Source: BJGN01 sp041159865 (GTDB lineage: Bacteria; Bacteroidota; Bacteroidia; Chitinophagales; Saprospiraceae). From it: 64,000 bases of DNA. The notes below the pieces were generated by a model that ran no database searches, was not told where the DNA came from, and saw only the letters and a list, made by a program, of their open reading frames with translations. Position 1 is the first letter of the stretch, and each line of letters begins with the position of its first letter. Shown piece by piece: positions 18,063 to 26,690 of this stretch. Where the stretch lies: assembly GCA_041159865.1 (NCBI GenBank), contig JBEAXK010000070.1:84329-148328 (forward strand), given 5' to 3'. The translations under genes and the position numbers were made by a program.

Positions 18063-19271
18063 TTAAGCTTTTTCAAAAACGTTTCTAACCAACGAAGCTG
18101 CTTCTTCCAGGGCTATTGCCGATTGAACGGCGAGGCCAGATTCATCTATCATTTTTTTAGCCAGATCTGCATTTGTTCCTTGTAATCTAACAATTAGAGG
18201 AACATGAATATTTCCCATATTTTTGTAAGCGTCAATAACCCCCTGAGCAACACGGTCACAACGGACAATTCCTCCAAAAATATTAATTAAAATAGCTTTA
18301 ACTGCGGGGTCTTTCAGAATGATACGAAATGCAAGTTCAACTCTTTTGGCATCTGCTGTTCCACCTACGTCAAGGAAATTGGCAGGTTCACCGCCTGAAA
18401 GTTTGATGATATCCATAGTAGCCATGGCTAATCCTGCACCATTCACCATACATCCTACATTTCCATCTAATTTCACATAGTTTAAGTCAGATTCTCTGGC
18501 CTCAACTTCTGTTGGATCTTCCTCACTGGCATCGCGTTGTGTTTCTAAATCAGGGTGTCTGTAAAGGGCATTATCATCAATAGTAACTTTTGCGTCAACG
18601 GCAATTATTCTATCATCAGCTGTTTTAAGGCAAGGATTTATTTCAAATAGAGAAGCGTCAGACTCAACAAAAGCTTTATACAATTTGGTAATAAATGAGG
18701 TCATTTCTTTGAATGCCTTTCCACTTAAACCTAAATTAAAGGCAATTTTTCTGGTTTGGAAAGCTTGCAGTCCTAAGGTAGCATCAACCCACTCTTTCTG
18801 AACCTTTTCTGGCGTTTCTTCTGCAACTTTTTCAATGTCCATACCACCTTCTGTACTATATATAATGACGTTGCATTTCTTTTCTCTATCCATCAAAATA
18901 GATACATAGAATTCTTTGCAGGCATCAAAATCAGGTGCGTAAGCGTCTTCTGCCACAAGAATTTTACTCACCAGTTTTCCCGCACCTTCCATGCCCCCAG
19001 GAGTTTGAGGTGTTCTTAGGTACATGCCAAGGATATTACCTGCGTGTAGTTCAAAATCAGCTGCATTTTTAGCTAATTTTACCCCTCCACCTTTTCCGCG
19101 ACCGCCAGCATGAATCTGCGCTTTAACAATAGCGAATGGTGAATTTGTTCTGGCTGTTAACGCTGCATAAGCGGCCATCGCTTCTTTTTTGTTTTCAGCA
19201 ACAATGCCTTCCTGAATAGCAACACCAAATTTTTTTAACAATTCTTTACCTTGGTATTCGTGTAGATTCAT
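18063..19271 (-). CDS. sucC: Succinyl-CoA ligase (ADP/GDP-forming) beta subunit
   Basis: SucC and SucD convert succinyl-CoA to succinate with substrate-level ATP or GTP formation in the TCA cycle. The 402-residue protein has an N-terminal ATP-grasp domain (NLHEYQGKELL, AQIHAGGRGKGGG) and the C-terminal ligase domain (GCMVNGAGLAMATMD, FLDVGG, INIFGGIVRCDRVA). sucD is not adjacent in this window, which is common in Bacteroidota. A -7 box at 19320-19327 supports the ATG at 19271. Confidence 0.96.
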   Translation of the reverse strand: MNLHEYQGKELLKKFGVAIQEGIVAENKKEAMAAYAALTARTNSPFAIVKAQIHAGGRGKGGGVKLAKNAADFELHAGNILGMYLRTPQTPGGMEGAGKLVSKILVAEDAYAPDFDACKEFYVSILMDREKKCNVIIYSTEGGMDIEKVAEETPEKVQKEWVDATLGLQAFQTRKIAFNLGLSGKAFKEMTSFITKLYKAFVESDASLFEINPCLKTADDRIIAVDAKVTIDDNALYRHPDLETQRDASEEDPTEVEARESDLNYVKLDGNVGCMVNGAGLAMATMDIIKLSGGEPANFLDVGGTADAKRVELAFRIILKDPAVKAILINIFGGIVRCDRVAQGVIDAYKNMGNIHVPLIVRLQGTNADLAKKMIDESGLAVQSAIALEEAASLVRNVFEKA

Positions 19272-19319
19272 AATTTACTTTATTCCGATGGTTATTTTCT
19301 AAAGTTTCAACTTCGCGGT

Positions 19320-19327
19320 CAAAAGTA
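19320..19327 (-). promoter_or_regulatory. -7 promoter element of sucC
   Basis: On the minus strand this is TACTTTTG, matching TAnnTTTG, about 49 bases before the sucC ATG. No good -33 TTG is seen. Confidence 0.45.
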
Positions 19328-19382
19328 CAATTTTAACACGCTATTTTGAAAGAAAAAACATTAAAAAGGAATATTTTTCCGT

Positions 19383-19390
19383 TACTTTTG
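19383..19390 (+). promoter_or_regulatory. -7 promoter element of the DUF4442 gene
   Basis: TACTTTTG matches TAnnTTTG, 48 bases before the ATG at 19439. It uses the same variant as the divergent sucC box. Confidence 0.45.
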
Positions 19391-19438
19391 TAAAAAATAA
19401 TAATTTAACCATTCTTTACCCTGGAAAATATTCATTAA

Positions 19439-19924
19439 ATGGAACCATCCTTAGATCAATTAGTATTTATAGAAAAAATCAAAAAGCCACTTGCCCTCTA
19501 TTCATTTTTCTTCCAAAAAATACCTACTCTTTTTTGGTGGGGTGCTAAACTGGAAAAATTAGATAGTTTTGAAGCTACTGTGATGTTACCCTATAACTGG
19601 CGAACTCAAAATCCATTTAAATCCATTTACTTTGCCGCTCAGTCTGGTGCCGCAGAATTGGCTTCTGGTCTTCTTGCTACCATGTCAACAGAGGGCAAAG
19701 TATCTGTTTCTACCCTGGTAACGGAAGTTTCGGGTTCTTATATTAAAAAAGCAAATCAGCCTATTTACTTTACCTGTATTCAAGGGGAAGAAATCAGAAA
19801 AGTAGTTTTAGAGACTATCGCGGATAAAATACCAAAATCTATTCAAACTAAAGTAGTAGGCACATTTAAGGATGGAACTATAGTTTCATCCCATCTTATT
19901 ACCTGGTCATTTAAAAGCCGGTAA
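19439..19924 (+). CDS. DUF4442 hotdog-fold thioesterase-like protein
   Basis: The 161-residue protein looks like the DUF4442 hotdog family, relatives of acyl-CoA thioesterases. It has an N-terminal helical part (FFQKIPTLFWWGAKLEKL), the ATVMLPYNWRTQNPFKSIYFAAQ segment that forms the hotdog helix, and a C-terminal sheet ending HLITWSFK. No biochemical role is established for most members. It is monocistronic here, with its own -7 box at 19383-19390. Confidence 0.75.
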   Translation: MEPSLDQLVFIEKIKKPLALYSFFFQKIPTLFWWGAKLEKLDSFEATVMLPYNWRTQNPFKSIYFAAQSGAAELASGLLATMSTEGKVSVSTLVTEVSGSYIKKANQPIYFTCIQGEEIRKVVLETIADKIPKSIQTKVVGTFKDGTIVSSHLITWSFKSR

Positions 19925-19944
19925 TTTTTTTTGAACTTTTTCAT

Positions 19945-19952
19945 TAGCTTTG
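19945..19952 (+). promoter_or_regulatory. -7 promoter element of the small PspC gene
   Basis: TAGCTTTG matches TAnnTTTG, 53 bases before the ATG at 20005. A TTTG at 19930-19933 is too close to be a standard -33. Confidence 0.4.
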
Positions 19953-20004
19953 TGTTGAGACACTTTTATTGATAAAAGTCATTTAATTTTTAAAAATAAC
20001 GATT

Positions 20005-20214
20005 ATGTTCAGAGGTATAGTTGAAAAATCTTTATTTGGTGTTTGTACCTATTGGGGAGGATGGTTAGGGGTACATTCTTCCAGGGTAAGATTGTATTTC
20101 ATTTATATCACCTTCGTTACGATGGGTTCTCCTGCTATTATTTACCTTTTTATGGCCTTTTGGTTGAATATAAAAAAGTATCTCAGACAAAGTAAAAACT
20201 TAATCTGGAATTGA
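20005..20214 (+). CDS. PspC-domain small membrane protein
   Basis: A 69-residue product made of one PspC-like domain: FGVCTYWGGWLGVHSSRVRL at about 11-30, then a hydrophobic span (about 33-53, ITFVTMGSPAIIYLFMAFWL). PspC-family proteins sit in the inner membrane and in other bacteria regulate envelope stress through PspA. A second PspC gene lies at 60144-60332. No psp operon is adjacent here. Confidence 0.75.
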   Translation: MFRGIVEKSLFGVCTYWGGWLGVHSSRVRLYFIYITFVTMGSPAIIYLFMAFWLNIKKYLRQSKNLIWN

Positions 20215-20218
20215 TTTT

Positions 20219-20863
20219 TTAAAATTGGAAAGCATATTTTACAAGGTTTGCTCCCATTTGCAGAGCTTTCAGTCTGTTTTCAGGTGGATCATTATGTACT
20301 TCCTGATTTTCCCAACCATCCCCTAAGTCACATTCAACAGAATAAAAACATACCAGTCTACCTTTCCAAATTAGGCCAAAGCCTTTAGGAGCTTTCCCAT
20401 CGTGAGCATGTATTTTGGGCAATCCACTCGAAAAAATATATTTTTGCTTATAGATTTCATGCTCAAAAGGTAATTCAATAAATTCAATTTCGGGAAATAC
20501 TTTTTTCATCGCGGGTCTGATATAGGGATCCATTCCATAGTTGTCGTCAATGTGCAGAAATCCTCCTGCCATCAAATATTGCCTCAGATTACTAGCCTCA
20601 CGGTCTGAAAATACAACGTTTCCATGTCCTGTTAAATGCAAAAATGGATAATTGAATAAATCTAAACTGCCTACATCAACTGTACCATAATTTGTTTCCA
20701 AATTCGTACCCATATTTTTATTACAAAATTGAGCTAAGTTTGGAAGAGCAGTCGGATTTGCATACCAGTCACCACCTCCGTTATATTTTAATAGCCCCAA
20801 TTTCAATGTTGGTGGCTGAACCTGATGAAACAAGGAAAGGACAACAATCAAAAGAATAGTCAT
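20219..20863 (-). CDS. DUF4159 exported protein
   Basis: This 214-residue protein has a short hydrophobic N-terminus (MTILLIVVLSLF) and then a DUF4159 domain, a Rossmann-like fold related to glutamine-amidotransferase-like domains. Visible family features are YNGGGDWYANPTALPNL, FLHLTGHGNV, GGFLHIDDNYG and FEHEIY. The biochemical role is not known. It begins 4 bases after rsmE on the same strand and is probably co-transcribed with it. Confidence 0.8.
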   Translation of the reverse strand: MTILLIVVLSLFHQVQPPTLKLGLLKYNGGGDWYANPTALPNLAQFCNKNMGTNLETNYGTVDVGSLDLFNYPFLHLTGHGNVVFSDREASNLRQYLMAGGFLHIDDNYGMDPYIRPAMKKVFPEIEFIELPFEHEIYKQKYIFSSGLPKIHAHDGKAPKGFGLIWKGRLVCFYSVECDLGDGWENQEVHNDPPENRLKALQMGANLVKYAFQF

Positions 20864-20867
20864 ATCG

Positions 20868-21569
20868 TTATTTTTTATTTTTCAAAATTAAGCATTGTGA
20901 GGCAAAAATTCCTGCAGTTTCGGTTCTTAGTCTGTTGTCTCCAAGATGTACAGAGGTAAATCCTTTTTCTCGAGCGATTTGAACCTCCTTGGGGTCGAAA
21001 TCTCCCTCAGGTCCTATGAGTACCAAACAATTCTTGTTAGGTGGAATAACGTCAAAAAGATGATTTTTGGTAGTTTCATCCAGGTGAGCTATGAATTTTT
21101 CCCTTTCAGTAGCCCCATTTACCAATTCATGAAAGGTAGTTAGTCCATTCAATATGGGAAAATAGGGATTACCAGATTGTTTGCCTGCGGTACGAATAAC
21201 TTTTTCCAGGCGATCCATCCTTAATTTATTCCTTTCTCCATGGGAAGAAATAAAAGGCGTGATTTGATTTATGCCAAGTTCAGTCGCCTTTTCCAGAAAC
21301 CATTCAAAGCGCTCCATTTGTTTTGTTGGACCAATAGCTATATGAAGTTGAAAATTCTTTTGAGGAATTATTTCAAACTTTTCAACTTTAATGTGAACCC
21401 CTTTCTTATCTGATGCATGGATAAAACCTTCGGCTTTAAGACCTTTCCCGTTTAACAAATGAATTAAATTACCCGCTTTTTGTCTCAGAACCAATTGTAA
21501 ATGTTTACTTTCATCCTCGTCAAGCCTAATAAATCCATCTGAAATTTCCTTGAAATAAAAATAATTCAT
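20868..21569 (-). CDS. rsmE: 16S rRNA (uracil-1498-N3)-methyltransferase
   Basis: RsmE methylates U1498 of 16S rRNA. The 233-residue protein has the N-terminal PUA-like domain (about 1-70, DEDESKHLQLVLRQKAG) and a C-terminal SPOUT knot: IGPTKQMERFEWFLEKATELG, FISSHGERNK, LIGPEGDFDPKEV and LGDNRLRTETA are the family signatures. The gene is divergent from rseP. Confidence 0.94.
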   Translation of the reverse strand: MNYFYFKEISDGFIRLDEDESKHLQLVLRQKAGNLIHLLNGKGLKAEGFIHASDKKGVHIKVEKFEIIPQKNFQLHIAIGPTKQMERFEWFLEKATELGINQITPFISSHGERNKLRMDRLEKVIRTAGKQSGNPYFPILNGLTTFHELVNGATEREKFIAHLDETTKNHLFDVIPPNKNCLVLIGPEGDFDPKEVQIAREKGFTSVHLGDNRLRTETAGIFASQCLILKNKK

Positions 21570-21675
21570 CGTTATAAACTATATAAATACATTCATTCGT
21601 TTCTGTAAAAATGCAAAAAAGAATGTAAAGTTGTGCACTATTAAAATTTTGGAACTTTAAAGCAAAATAAGTTGT

Positions 21676-21683
21676 TATTTTTG
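21676..21683 (+). promoter_or_regulatory. -7 promoter element of rseP
   Basis: TATTTTTG matches TAnnTTTG, 35 bases before the rseP ATG. A TTTG at 21648-21651 is 24 bases upstream, somewhat further than usual. Confidence 0.5.
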
Positions 21684-21717
21684 CATCTTTTATTAACCAC
21701 GCTAACCCAATTTACGG

Positions 21718-23058
21718 ATGAGCATTCTTAGTATGGCAGGTCAATTGATGTTGAGTTTATCTATTCTCATCGTATTGCATGAATTAGGACATTTTATTCC
21801 AGCCCGTTTGTTTAAAACGAGAGTAGAAAAGTTTTATTTGTTTTTTGATCCTTGGTTTTCTCTTTTTAAAGTAAAAAAAGGGGATACAGAATATGGAATT
21901 GGATGGTTACCATTAGGTGGTTATGTCAAAATTTCCGGTATGATTGACGAGAGTTTTGATTCCGCTCAAATGGCGCAAGAGCCGCAACCCTGGGAGTTCC
22001 GTTCCAAACCAGCCTGGCAAAGACTCATCATTATGCTCGGTGGTGTAACTGTGAATTTTATTCTTGGATTTATTCTATTTGGGATTACCCTTTTTATCTG
22101 GGGGGAATCTTTCATTCCTGCCTCTCAAGTAAAAGAAGGTATCGCCGTCGATTCACTGGGCAGGAATCTGGGTCTTTTAGATGGGGATAAGATTCTTAAG
22201 GTTGGAGAAAAGCCATTCATTGAGTTTAATGACAGAATGGTTATTCGTGGAATTATAATAGATAATGCCAGTACCATTGAAGTACTTAGAAATGGAGAAG
22301 TGGTAAAAATTCCAGTTGACGTTAAATGGGTAGATATCCTTTCCCGTTATGAAAATAAAAGTAATTTTCTGTTCTCTGCCAGGATACCCTTCAAAATAAG
22401 TATGGTTACGAAAAATAGCCCGGCAGAAAAAGGTGGCCTTAAAACAGATGATGTTGTCCTTGGATTTAACGATTTTACGACACCTTATTTTAATGATTTC
22501 GCAAAAGCTATTAAACCTTTTGCCAATAAGGTTATTTCCCTTCGTGTTTTGAGAAATAGAGATACTCTTTCTTTGCCTCTTACTCTAACCAAAGAGGCTA
22601 AAATAGGTGCTTATACCTATCCCTATAATCATTACTTTAAATCTCAGGTTAGAAATTATTCACTCCTGGAAGCGATTCCAGCAGGATTTGTACAAGGTAG
22701 CCAATTCCTTGGAGACCAGTTTAAAGCTTTCGGTCAAATGTTTAAAGGCAAAATAAAAGCCTCCGAAAGTTTAGGTGGTTTCGGTTCTATTGCCTCAATG
22801 TATGGTGATCAATGGGTTTGGGAGCGATTCTGGAAAATGACAGCTATCTTAAGCCTTATCCTTGGTTTTATGAATTTGCTTCCTATTCCAGCTCTTGATG
22901 GCGGTCATGTAATGTTCTTATTATATGAGGTAGTTACAGGTAGAAAACCTTCCGATAAATTCATGGAAATAGCAACCATGATTGGCTTTATCCTCATTTT
23001 GTCTCTGGTTGTTTTTGCCAATGGTATGGATATATTCAGAAATTTTTTCAATAAATAA
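21718..23058 (+). CDS. rseP: RseP/site-2 family intramembrane zinc metalloprotease
   Basis: RseP cleaves membrane-spanning substrates, such as anti-sigma factors and signal peptide remnants, inside the inner membrane. The 446-residue protein has HELGH at 21-25 in the first membrane span, two PDZ regions (about 130-210 and 220-300, the second around NSPAEKGGLKTDDVVLGF), and the second active-site span with PALDGGH holding the third zinc ligand. C-terminal spans complete the fold. hscB follows after 4 bases. Confidence 0.95.
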   Translation: MSILSMAGQLMLSLSILIVLHELGHFIPARLFKTRVEKFYLFFDPWFSLFKVKKGDTEYGIGWLPLGGYVKISGMIDESFDSAQMAQEPQPWEFRSKPAWQRLIIMLGGVTVNFILGFILFGITLFIWGESFIPASQVKEGIAVDSLGRNLGLLDGDKILKVGEKPFIEFNDRMVIRGIIIDNASTIEVLRNGEVVKIPVDVKWVDILSRYENKSNFLFSARIPFKISMVTKNSPAEKGGLKTDDVVLGFNDFTTPYFNDFAKAIKPFANKVISLRVLRNRDTLSLPLTLTKEAKIGAYTYPYNHYFKSQVRNYSLLEAIPAGFVQGSQFLGDQFKAFGQMFKGKIKASESLGGFGSIASMYGDQWVWERFWKMTAILSLILGFMNLLPIPALDGGHVMFLLYEVVTGRKPSDKFMEIATMIGFILILSLVVFANGMDIFRNFFNK

Positions 23059-23062
23059 AACC

Positions 23063-23569
23063 ATGAAATATTTTGAATGGTTTGAGTTGCCCATAATGTT
23101 GTACCCTGATCTGACTTTATTGAAACAAAGATTTTTGGCAAAAAGTAAATTATTTCATCCTGATAAATTTACCCTTGCCTCAGAGGAAGAAAAGGCAAAA
23201 GTACTGGAATTGTCAGGTCTGAATAATCAGGCATATAAAATTTTGAGCGATACTGATACCAGAATACACTATATTTTAAGTGAATTTGGTTTGTTGAAAG
23301 ATGAAAAAGAGGTTATGCCCGATGATTTTCTTTTAAAGATGATGTCTTTTAATGAAGCTATCTCTGACTTGGATGAAAATCCTGATGCCTTACACTCCTT
23401 AAAGATGGATTTGGAATTATGGGAAAATGAGCTCAAGGCCGAACTTGATGCGTGTTCTTCTGTTTATCCTTTATCTCTGAAAAGTGCAGCACCCTTAAAA
23501 TCTTATTATTTTAAACGCAAATATTATTTGAGAATTAAAAATAATTTGTCTAAATTCGCAAATCATTAA
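23063..23569 (+). CDS. hscB: Fe-S cluster co-chaperone HscB (J-domain protein)
   Basis: HscB delivers the scaffold IscU to the HscA chaperone during iron-sulfur cluster transfer. From the ATG at 23063 it has 168 residues: a J domain (about 1-75) with His-Pro-Asp at 32-34, and a C-terminal three-helix domain beginning near LLKMMSFNEAI. A longer open frame from a TTG at 22982 overlaps rseP by 77 bases; the ATG gives the usual J-domain start MKYFEWFELP. No isc genes are adjacent. Confidence 0.9.
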   Translation: MKYFEWFELPIMLYPDLTLLKQRFLAKSKLFHPDKFTLASEEEKAKVLELSGLNNQAYKILSDTDTRIHYILSEFGLLKDEKEVMPDDFLLKMMSFNEAISDLDENPDALHSLKMDLELWENELKAELDACSSVYPLSLKSAAPLKSYYFKRKYYLRIKNNLSKFANH

Positions 23570-23592
23570 AAGAAAAGTGGCAAACCGCGCTC

Positions 23593-23676
23593 GCCGGAGT
23601 GGCGGAATTGGTAGACGCGCTGGACTCAAAATCCAGTAACAGCAATGTTGTGCGGGTTCGATTCCCGCCTCCGGTA
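23593..23676 (+). tRNA. tRNA-Leu (anticodon CAA)
   Basis: The 84-base cloverleaf has an acceptor stem GCCGGAG pairing with CTCCGGT (one G-U at the end), a D arm with GGAATTGGTAGAC, an anticodon stem CTGGA/TCCAG with CAA at 23627-23629, a long variable arm typical of class II leucine tRNAs, and a T arm GCGGGTTCGATTCCCGC. The CCA tail is not encoded. It reads UUG codons. Confidence 0.96.
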
Positions 23677-23704
23677 CTTTAAATTTTAATATTTAAAATC
23701 TTTA

Positions 23705-23740
23705 AACCGAATCAAGTATTATTTGATTCGGTTCTTTTTT
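23705..23740 (+). terminator. Rho-independent terminator after tRNA-Leu
   Basis: An 11-base perfect stem (23705-23715 with 23723-23733) closes a 7-base loop and is followed by CTTTTTT. It would end the tRNA-Leu transcript and possibly the rseP-hscB-tRNA run. Confidence 0.85.
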
Positions 23741-23768
23741 GTCTTATTTTTATCATTTTATGAATGTT

Positions 23769-24164
23769 TCACAAAGAAATGTACTCTCTGAATATAATCC
23801 TTTGATCTTTTTTATTCTTGAATTTAATTTCATAAGCCCCTCTTTTTTTAAAATAAAGTCCAATCGTATTGTTTGCATAAATTTTAACAGGAGTTTGCGG
23901 TGATATAATTATTTCAGTCTCAGCTGATATTTCAAAATCATTTATTTCATAAGTATTCCATTTATGTAACCCAGTATATTCCGATTTCGATAAAAAAGCC
24001 TGTCTTTCCATAAATTCAGGATCTTTTATATTCATATCTTGTTCATTCATATCCAGAGATGTCAGACTTAAAAAGAATCCAGCGCTTCCTATAAGAAAGA
24101 AACCTAAAAGCATAAAAATTTCAATACGGGAGGCGTTTGCCTTCGTTTCGTTAAAACGTTGCAT
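23769..24164 (-). CDS. Hypothetical single-span membrane protein
   Basis: I do not recognise this 131-residue protein. It has a short charged N-terminus, one hydrophobic span at about 17-38 (FMLLGFFLIGSAGFFLSL), and an outer domain of about 90 residues rich in beta-type alternation (EIIISPQTPVKIYANNTIGL). The start is taken as the ATG at 24164; an open TTG lies one codon upstream. It stands alone between the tRNA terminator and a hairpin-rich gap. Confidence 0.6.
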   Translation of the reverse strand: MQRFNETKANASRIEIFMLLGFFLIGSAGFFLSLTSLDMNEQDMNIKDPEFMERQAFLSKSEYTGLHKWNTYEINDFEISAETEIIISPQTPVKIYANNTIGLYFKKRGAYEIKFKNKKDQRIIFREYISL

Positions 24165-24233
24165 CAAGATAAGATTTAGATTTTTTTGAAATGTAGGTTC
24201 TTCTAAATAATTAGAAGATTGGGAGTAATAAGT

Positions 24234-24263
24234 TATAATTTTAACATATATGTTAAAATTATA
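24234..24263. repeat. 30-base perfect palindrome
   Basis: The 30 bases read identically on both strands, built around TTTTAACATATATGTTAAAA. It lies in the 227-base gap between lpxB and the small membrane protein, two bases from a second hairpin. It could be an operator for a dimeric regulator or part of a termination structure for lpxB. No second copy was noticed in the window. Confidence 0.7.
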
Positions 24264-24265
24264 TG

Positions 24266-24299
24266 TATTTGAGGCAGGGCTTTACCCCTGCCTCAAATA
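24266..24299. terminator. Strong hairpin downstream of lpxB
   Basis: A 14-base perfect stem (24266-24279 with 24286-24299), partly GC-rich (GAGGCAGGG / CCCTGCCTC), closes a 6-base loop. It lies downstream of lpxB on the minus strand. A clean U-run is missing, so it is a terminator or RNA-end stabiliser by position rather than by full pattern. Confidence 0.5.
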
Positions 24300-24391
24300 T
24301 AACCACAGATATTTAGATAAAGAAAATATATATAATTTATTTCTATGTGTAAGTTGTAATTAATTTGATTATTTACCTGATTAATAATTAA

Positions 24392-25498
24392 TTATACATT
24401 AAAAATAATTTTACTACATTCTTCGGATGCATCTTTCTTACCCAGTTTTACATCTATTTCTTCATATCCTCTTTTTATATCCTCTATATTTTCTGATTTC
24501 ATCAACTCTTCAAAACTTTTTATTAAATTTTCTTCCTGGTTTAAGGGATTTACAACCTCTTTTACCAGGGGTTTTTGTAGAATAAGATTTACAAGAGATA
24601 TATATTTAACTTTTATCAACACTTTAGCCAGTAGATAATTTAAGAAATTAGTGCGGTAAAATACAATTTGAGGAACCTTAAAAAGAGCAGTTTCCAAGGT
24701 TGCTGTACCTGAACAAACAATGGCAAATTTGGCTTTTGAAAGAATTTGATAAGTATTTTTACTGATAGAGAAATTTTTTGGAAATGCTTGTAAAAGTTGG
24801 AAATGCATTTCTTCTGGTAATCCGGGAGCCAATGCTAATTCAAAATGGAGCAAAGGAAATTTTTCTACTAAGGAAATGAGTAAAGGAGTATGCCTTCTAA
24901 TTTCTTGCAATCTACTTCCGGGCAAAAGAGCAATGACCTCACAAGGATCAAGGGACTGATAATCAAGAGAGTCTTTAATATTTTGCTTTTTAAATGCTGC
25001 AACAGTTTGGACCAAAGGATGACCAACATAATGAACAGGTAAATTTTTTGATTGATAATATGATTTTTCAAATGGAAGTATAGCTAATCTAATATGGGTA
25101 TATTTCTCAAGATATTTAATTCGATGAGCATTCCAAGCCCAAAGTTGAGGTAACACATAATAAACAACTCGAATGTGATGTTTGTGGGCCCATTTTGCCA
25201 TTCTAAGATTGAATCCTGGATAATCAATCAGAATTAGAATAGCTGGTTTAAAATGAAGAATATCTGATTTTGCAAATTCAAAATTCTTAAAAATTCCGGG
25301 TAAATTTTTAAGAACTTCTATGAAGCCCATAAAAGCTAAGTTCTTATAGTGTTTTACCAATTCTGCTCCGGCTTGCTGGATTTTTTCTCCTCCCCATGCC
25401 CTAATTTCAAGGGAAGGATGATTTTTTCTAAGCGCGGATATAAGGTTTCCACCGTGTAAATCGCCCGAAGCTTCACCAGCTAAAATATATATTTTCAT
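24392..25498 (-). CDS. lpxB: Lipid-A-disaccharide synthase
   Basis: LpxB joins UDP-2,3-diacylglucosamine and lipid X to form the lipid A disaccharide at the inner membrane. The 368-residue GT19 glycosyltransferase shows AGEASGDLHGGNL (about 6-18), the central YVLPQLWAWNAHRIKYL and YVGHPL, and the nucleotide-side segments LLPGSRLQEIRRH and CSGTATLETALF. The start overlaps the end of the upstream membrane-protein gene by 4 bases (ATGA type), so translation is probably coupled. Confidence 0.95.
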   Translation of the reverse strand: MKIYILAGEASGDLHGGNLISALRKNHPSLEIRAWGGEKIQQAGAELVKHYKNLAFMGFIEVLKNLPGIFKNFEFAKSDILHFKPAILILIDYPGFNLRMAKWAHKHHIRVVYYVLPQLWAWNAHRIKYLEKYTHIRLAILPFEKSYYQSKNLPVHYVGHPLVQTVAAFKKQNIKDSLDYQSLDPCEVIALLPGSRLQEIRRHTPLLISLVEKFPLLHFELALAPGLPEEMHFQLLQAFPKNFSISKNTYQILSKAKFAIVCSGTATLETALFKVPQIVFYRTNFLNYLLAKVLIKVKYISLVNLILQKPLVKEVVNPLNQEENLIKSFEELMKSENIEDIKRGYEEIDVKLGKKDASEECSKIIFNV

Positions 25499-25818
25499 GT
25501 AAGCGTTAAGGCTTCTTTACCATAAATAAATAGCCACAGTACAACCAGTATAAAGGTAGAAAACATAATACCCCTCATTGCTTTTGCCTGTCGTTTTTTA
25601 TCGAACAGATGAAATGGAACCAGATTAAAACAAATGGAGAGAATGGCAACAGTTTTAGAGTCAAGAATGAGGTCTTCTTTTAAAACTTTGGAGAAAAGTA
25701 AAGCCGATATTTTTTCATTTAATAATAACAAAATGGCATAGCTGACAAAAGGAACTAAAAGACCGAATAAGATACCTTTTGCCACCTCTGTTTTAGGATT
25801 ATCTTTTAATCTGTTCAT
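25495..25818 (-). CDS. Hypothetical membrane protein between surE and lpxB
   Basis: This 107-residue protein has three likely membrane spans: about 16-34, 56-70 and 84-100. Between the last two is a charged loop, FHLFDKKRQAKAMRG. The family is unknown to me. It lies 4 bases after surE and overlaps lpxB by 4 bases, a tight three-gene run, so a role in the envelope is plausible but only by position. Confidence 0.65.
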   Translation of the reverse strand: MNRLKDNPKTEVAKGILFGLLVPFVSYAILLLLNEKISALLFSKVLKEDLILDSKTVAILSICFNLVPFHLFDKKRQAKAMRGIMFSTFILVVLWLFIYGKEALTLT

Positions 25819-25822
25819 TATA

Positions 25823-26590
25823 CTACTTTTCCATTATTTTAAGTGATTGCAAGGATTTATAATTGGTCAAATCATGATGAGAAGGGACAACGGAAATGAA
25901 ACCAGCCTGCAGGGCCTTAATATCTGTATCTTCGTCTTCATCGTCATTTACAAATTTACCCGTAAGCCAGTAATAAGCTTGTCCACGAGGGTCGATTCCA
26001 GTAACATATTCTTCCACCCAACGTGAATTGGCCTGTTTACAAACTTTCAAACCCAATATGGGCTGACCTTTTTTCGCGGGAATATTTACATTTAGTAGAT
26101 TACCCAAGGGTATTCCTTTATTTAAAACAAAGGACATAATATAAAAAACCCATTCTTTTGAAGGTTCAAAATCTGCATCCCAGTTGAAATCGAGCAAAGA
26201 AAAACCTATAGAAGGAATTTTTTCAAGAGACGCTTCCATCGCAGCTGAAAGGGTTCCTGAGTAGATAATGTTAATGGCCGCATTTGAACCATGATTTATA
26301 CCCGATACACAAAGTGAAATTTCTCTGTCTTTAAACAAAATATTTTTAGCCAGTTTTACACAATCTACTGGAGTACCTGAACATTCCCAAGCCTGAATAT
26401 CAGGATAAATATTTACAGGGTGTAATCTTAATGGTTGTTCAATGGTAATGGCATGTCCCTTTCCAGATTGGGGAGAATCGGGCGCAACAACAACTACTTC
26501 CCCCAACTTCTTAGCTACTTCAATGAGTGCTTTTATGCCAGGAGCTCCAATGCCATCATCGTTGGTTACGAGTATCAATGGTTTTTTCAT
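25823..26590 (-). CDS. surE: 5'/3'-nucleotidase, stationary-phase survival protein SurE
   Basis: SurE is a metal-dependent phosphatase acting on nucleoside 5' and 3' monophosphates. From the ATG at 26590 it has 255 residues and begins with the family's MKKPLILVTNDDGIGAPGI, where the Asp pair binds metal; SPQSGKGHAIT and SGINHGSNAA complete the site. An open TTG at 26608 would add six residues but lies within the -7 box, so the ATG is chosen. It is the first gene of a run with a small membrane protein and lpxB. Confidence 0.94.
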   Translation of the reverse strand: MKKPLILVTNDDGIGAPGIKALIEVAKKLGEVVVVAPDSPQSGKGHAITIEQPLRLHPVNIYPDIQAWECSGTPVDCVKLAKNILFKDREISLCVSGINHGSNAAINIIYSGTLSAAMEASLEKIPSIGFSLLDFNWDADFEPSKEWVFYIMSFVLNKGIPLGNLLNVNIPAKKGQPILGLKVCKQANSRWVEEYVTGIDPRGQAYYWLTGKFVNDDEDEDTDIKALQAGFISVVPSHHDLTNYKSLQSLKIMEK

Positions 26591-26605
26591 TTCTTTAATT
26601 TTGGG

Positions 26606-26613
26606 CAAAGTTA
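26606..26613 (-). promoter_or_regulatory. -7 promoter element of surE
   Basis: On the minus strand this is TAACTTTG, matching TAnnTTTG, about 16 bases before the ATG at 26590. It overlaps the alternative TTG start, which decides the surE start. Confidence 0.45.
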
Positions 26614-26664
26614 TATGTTTTCCAAATCATTTAAACACATTGATGCTTTTTCGGGTTTAAGAGG

Positions 26665-26672
26665 TAATTTTG
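26665..26672 (+). promoter_or_regulatory. -7 promoter element of hemH
   Basis: TAATTTTG matches TAnnTTTG, 19 bases before the hemH ATG. A TTG at 26640-26642 is 22 bases upstream and could serve as the -33 element. Confidence 0.5.
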
Positions 26673-26690
26673 TAATAAAATAAAACGAAT

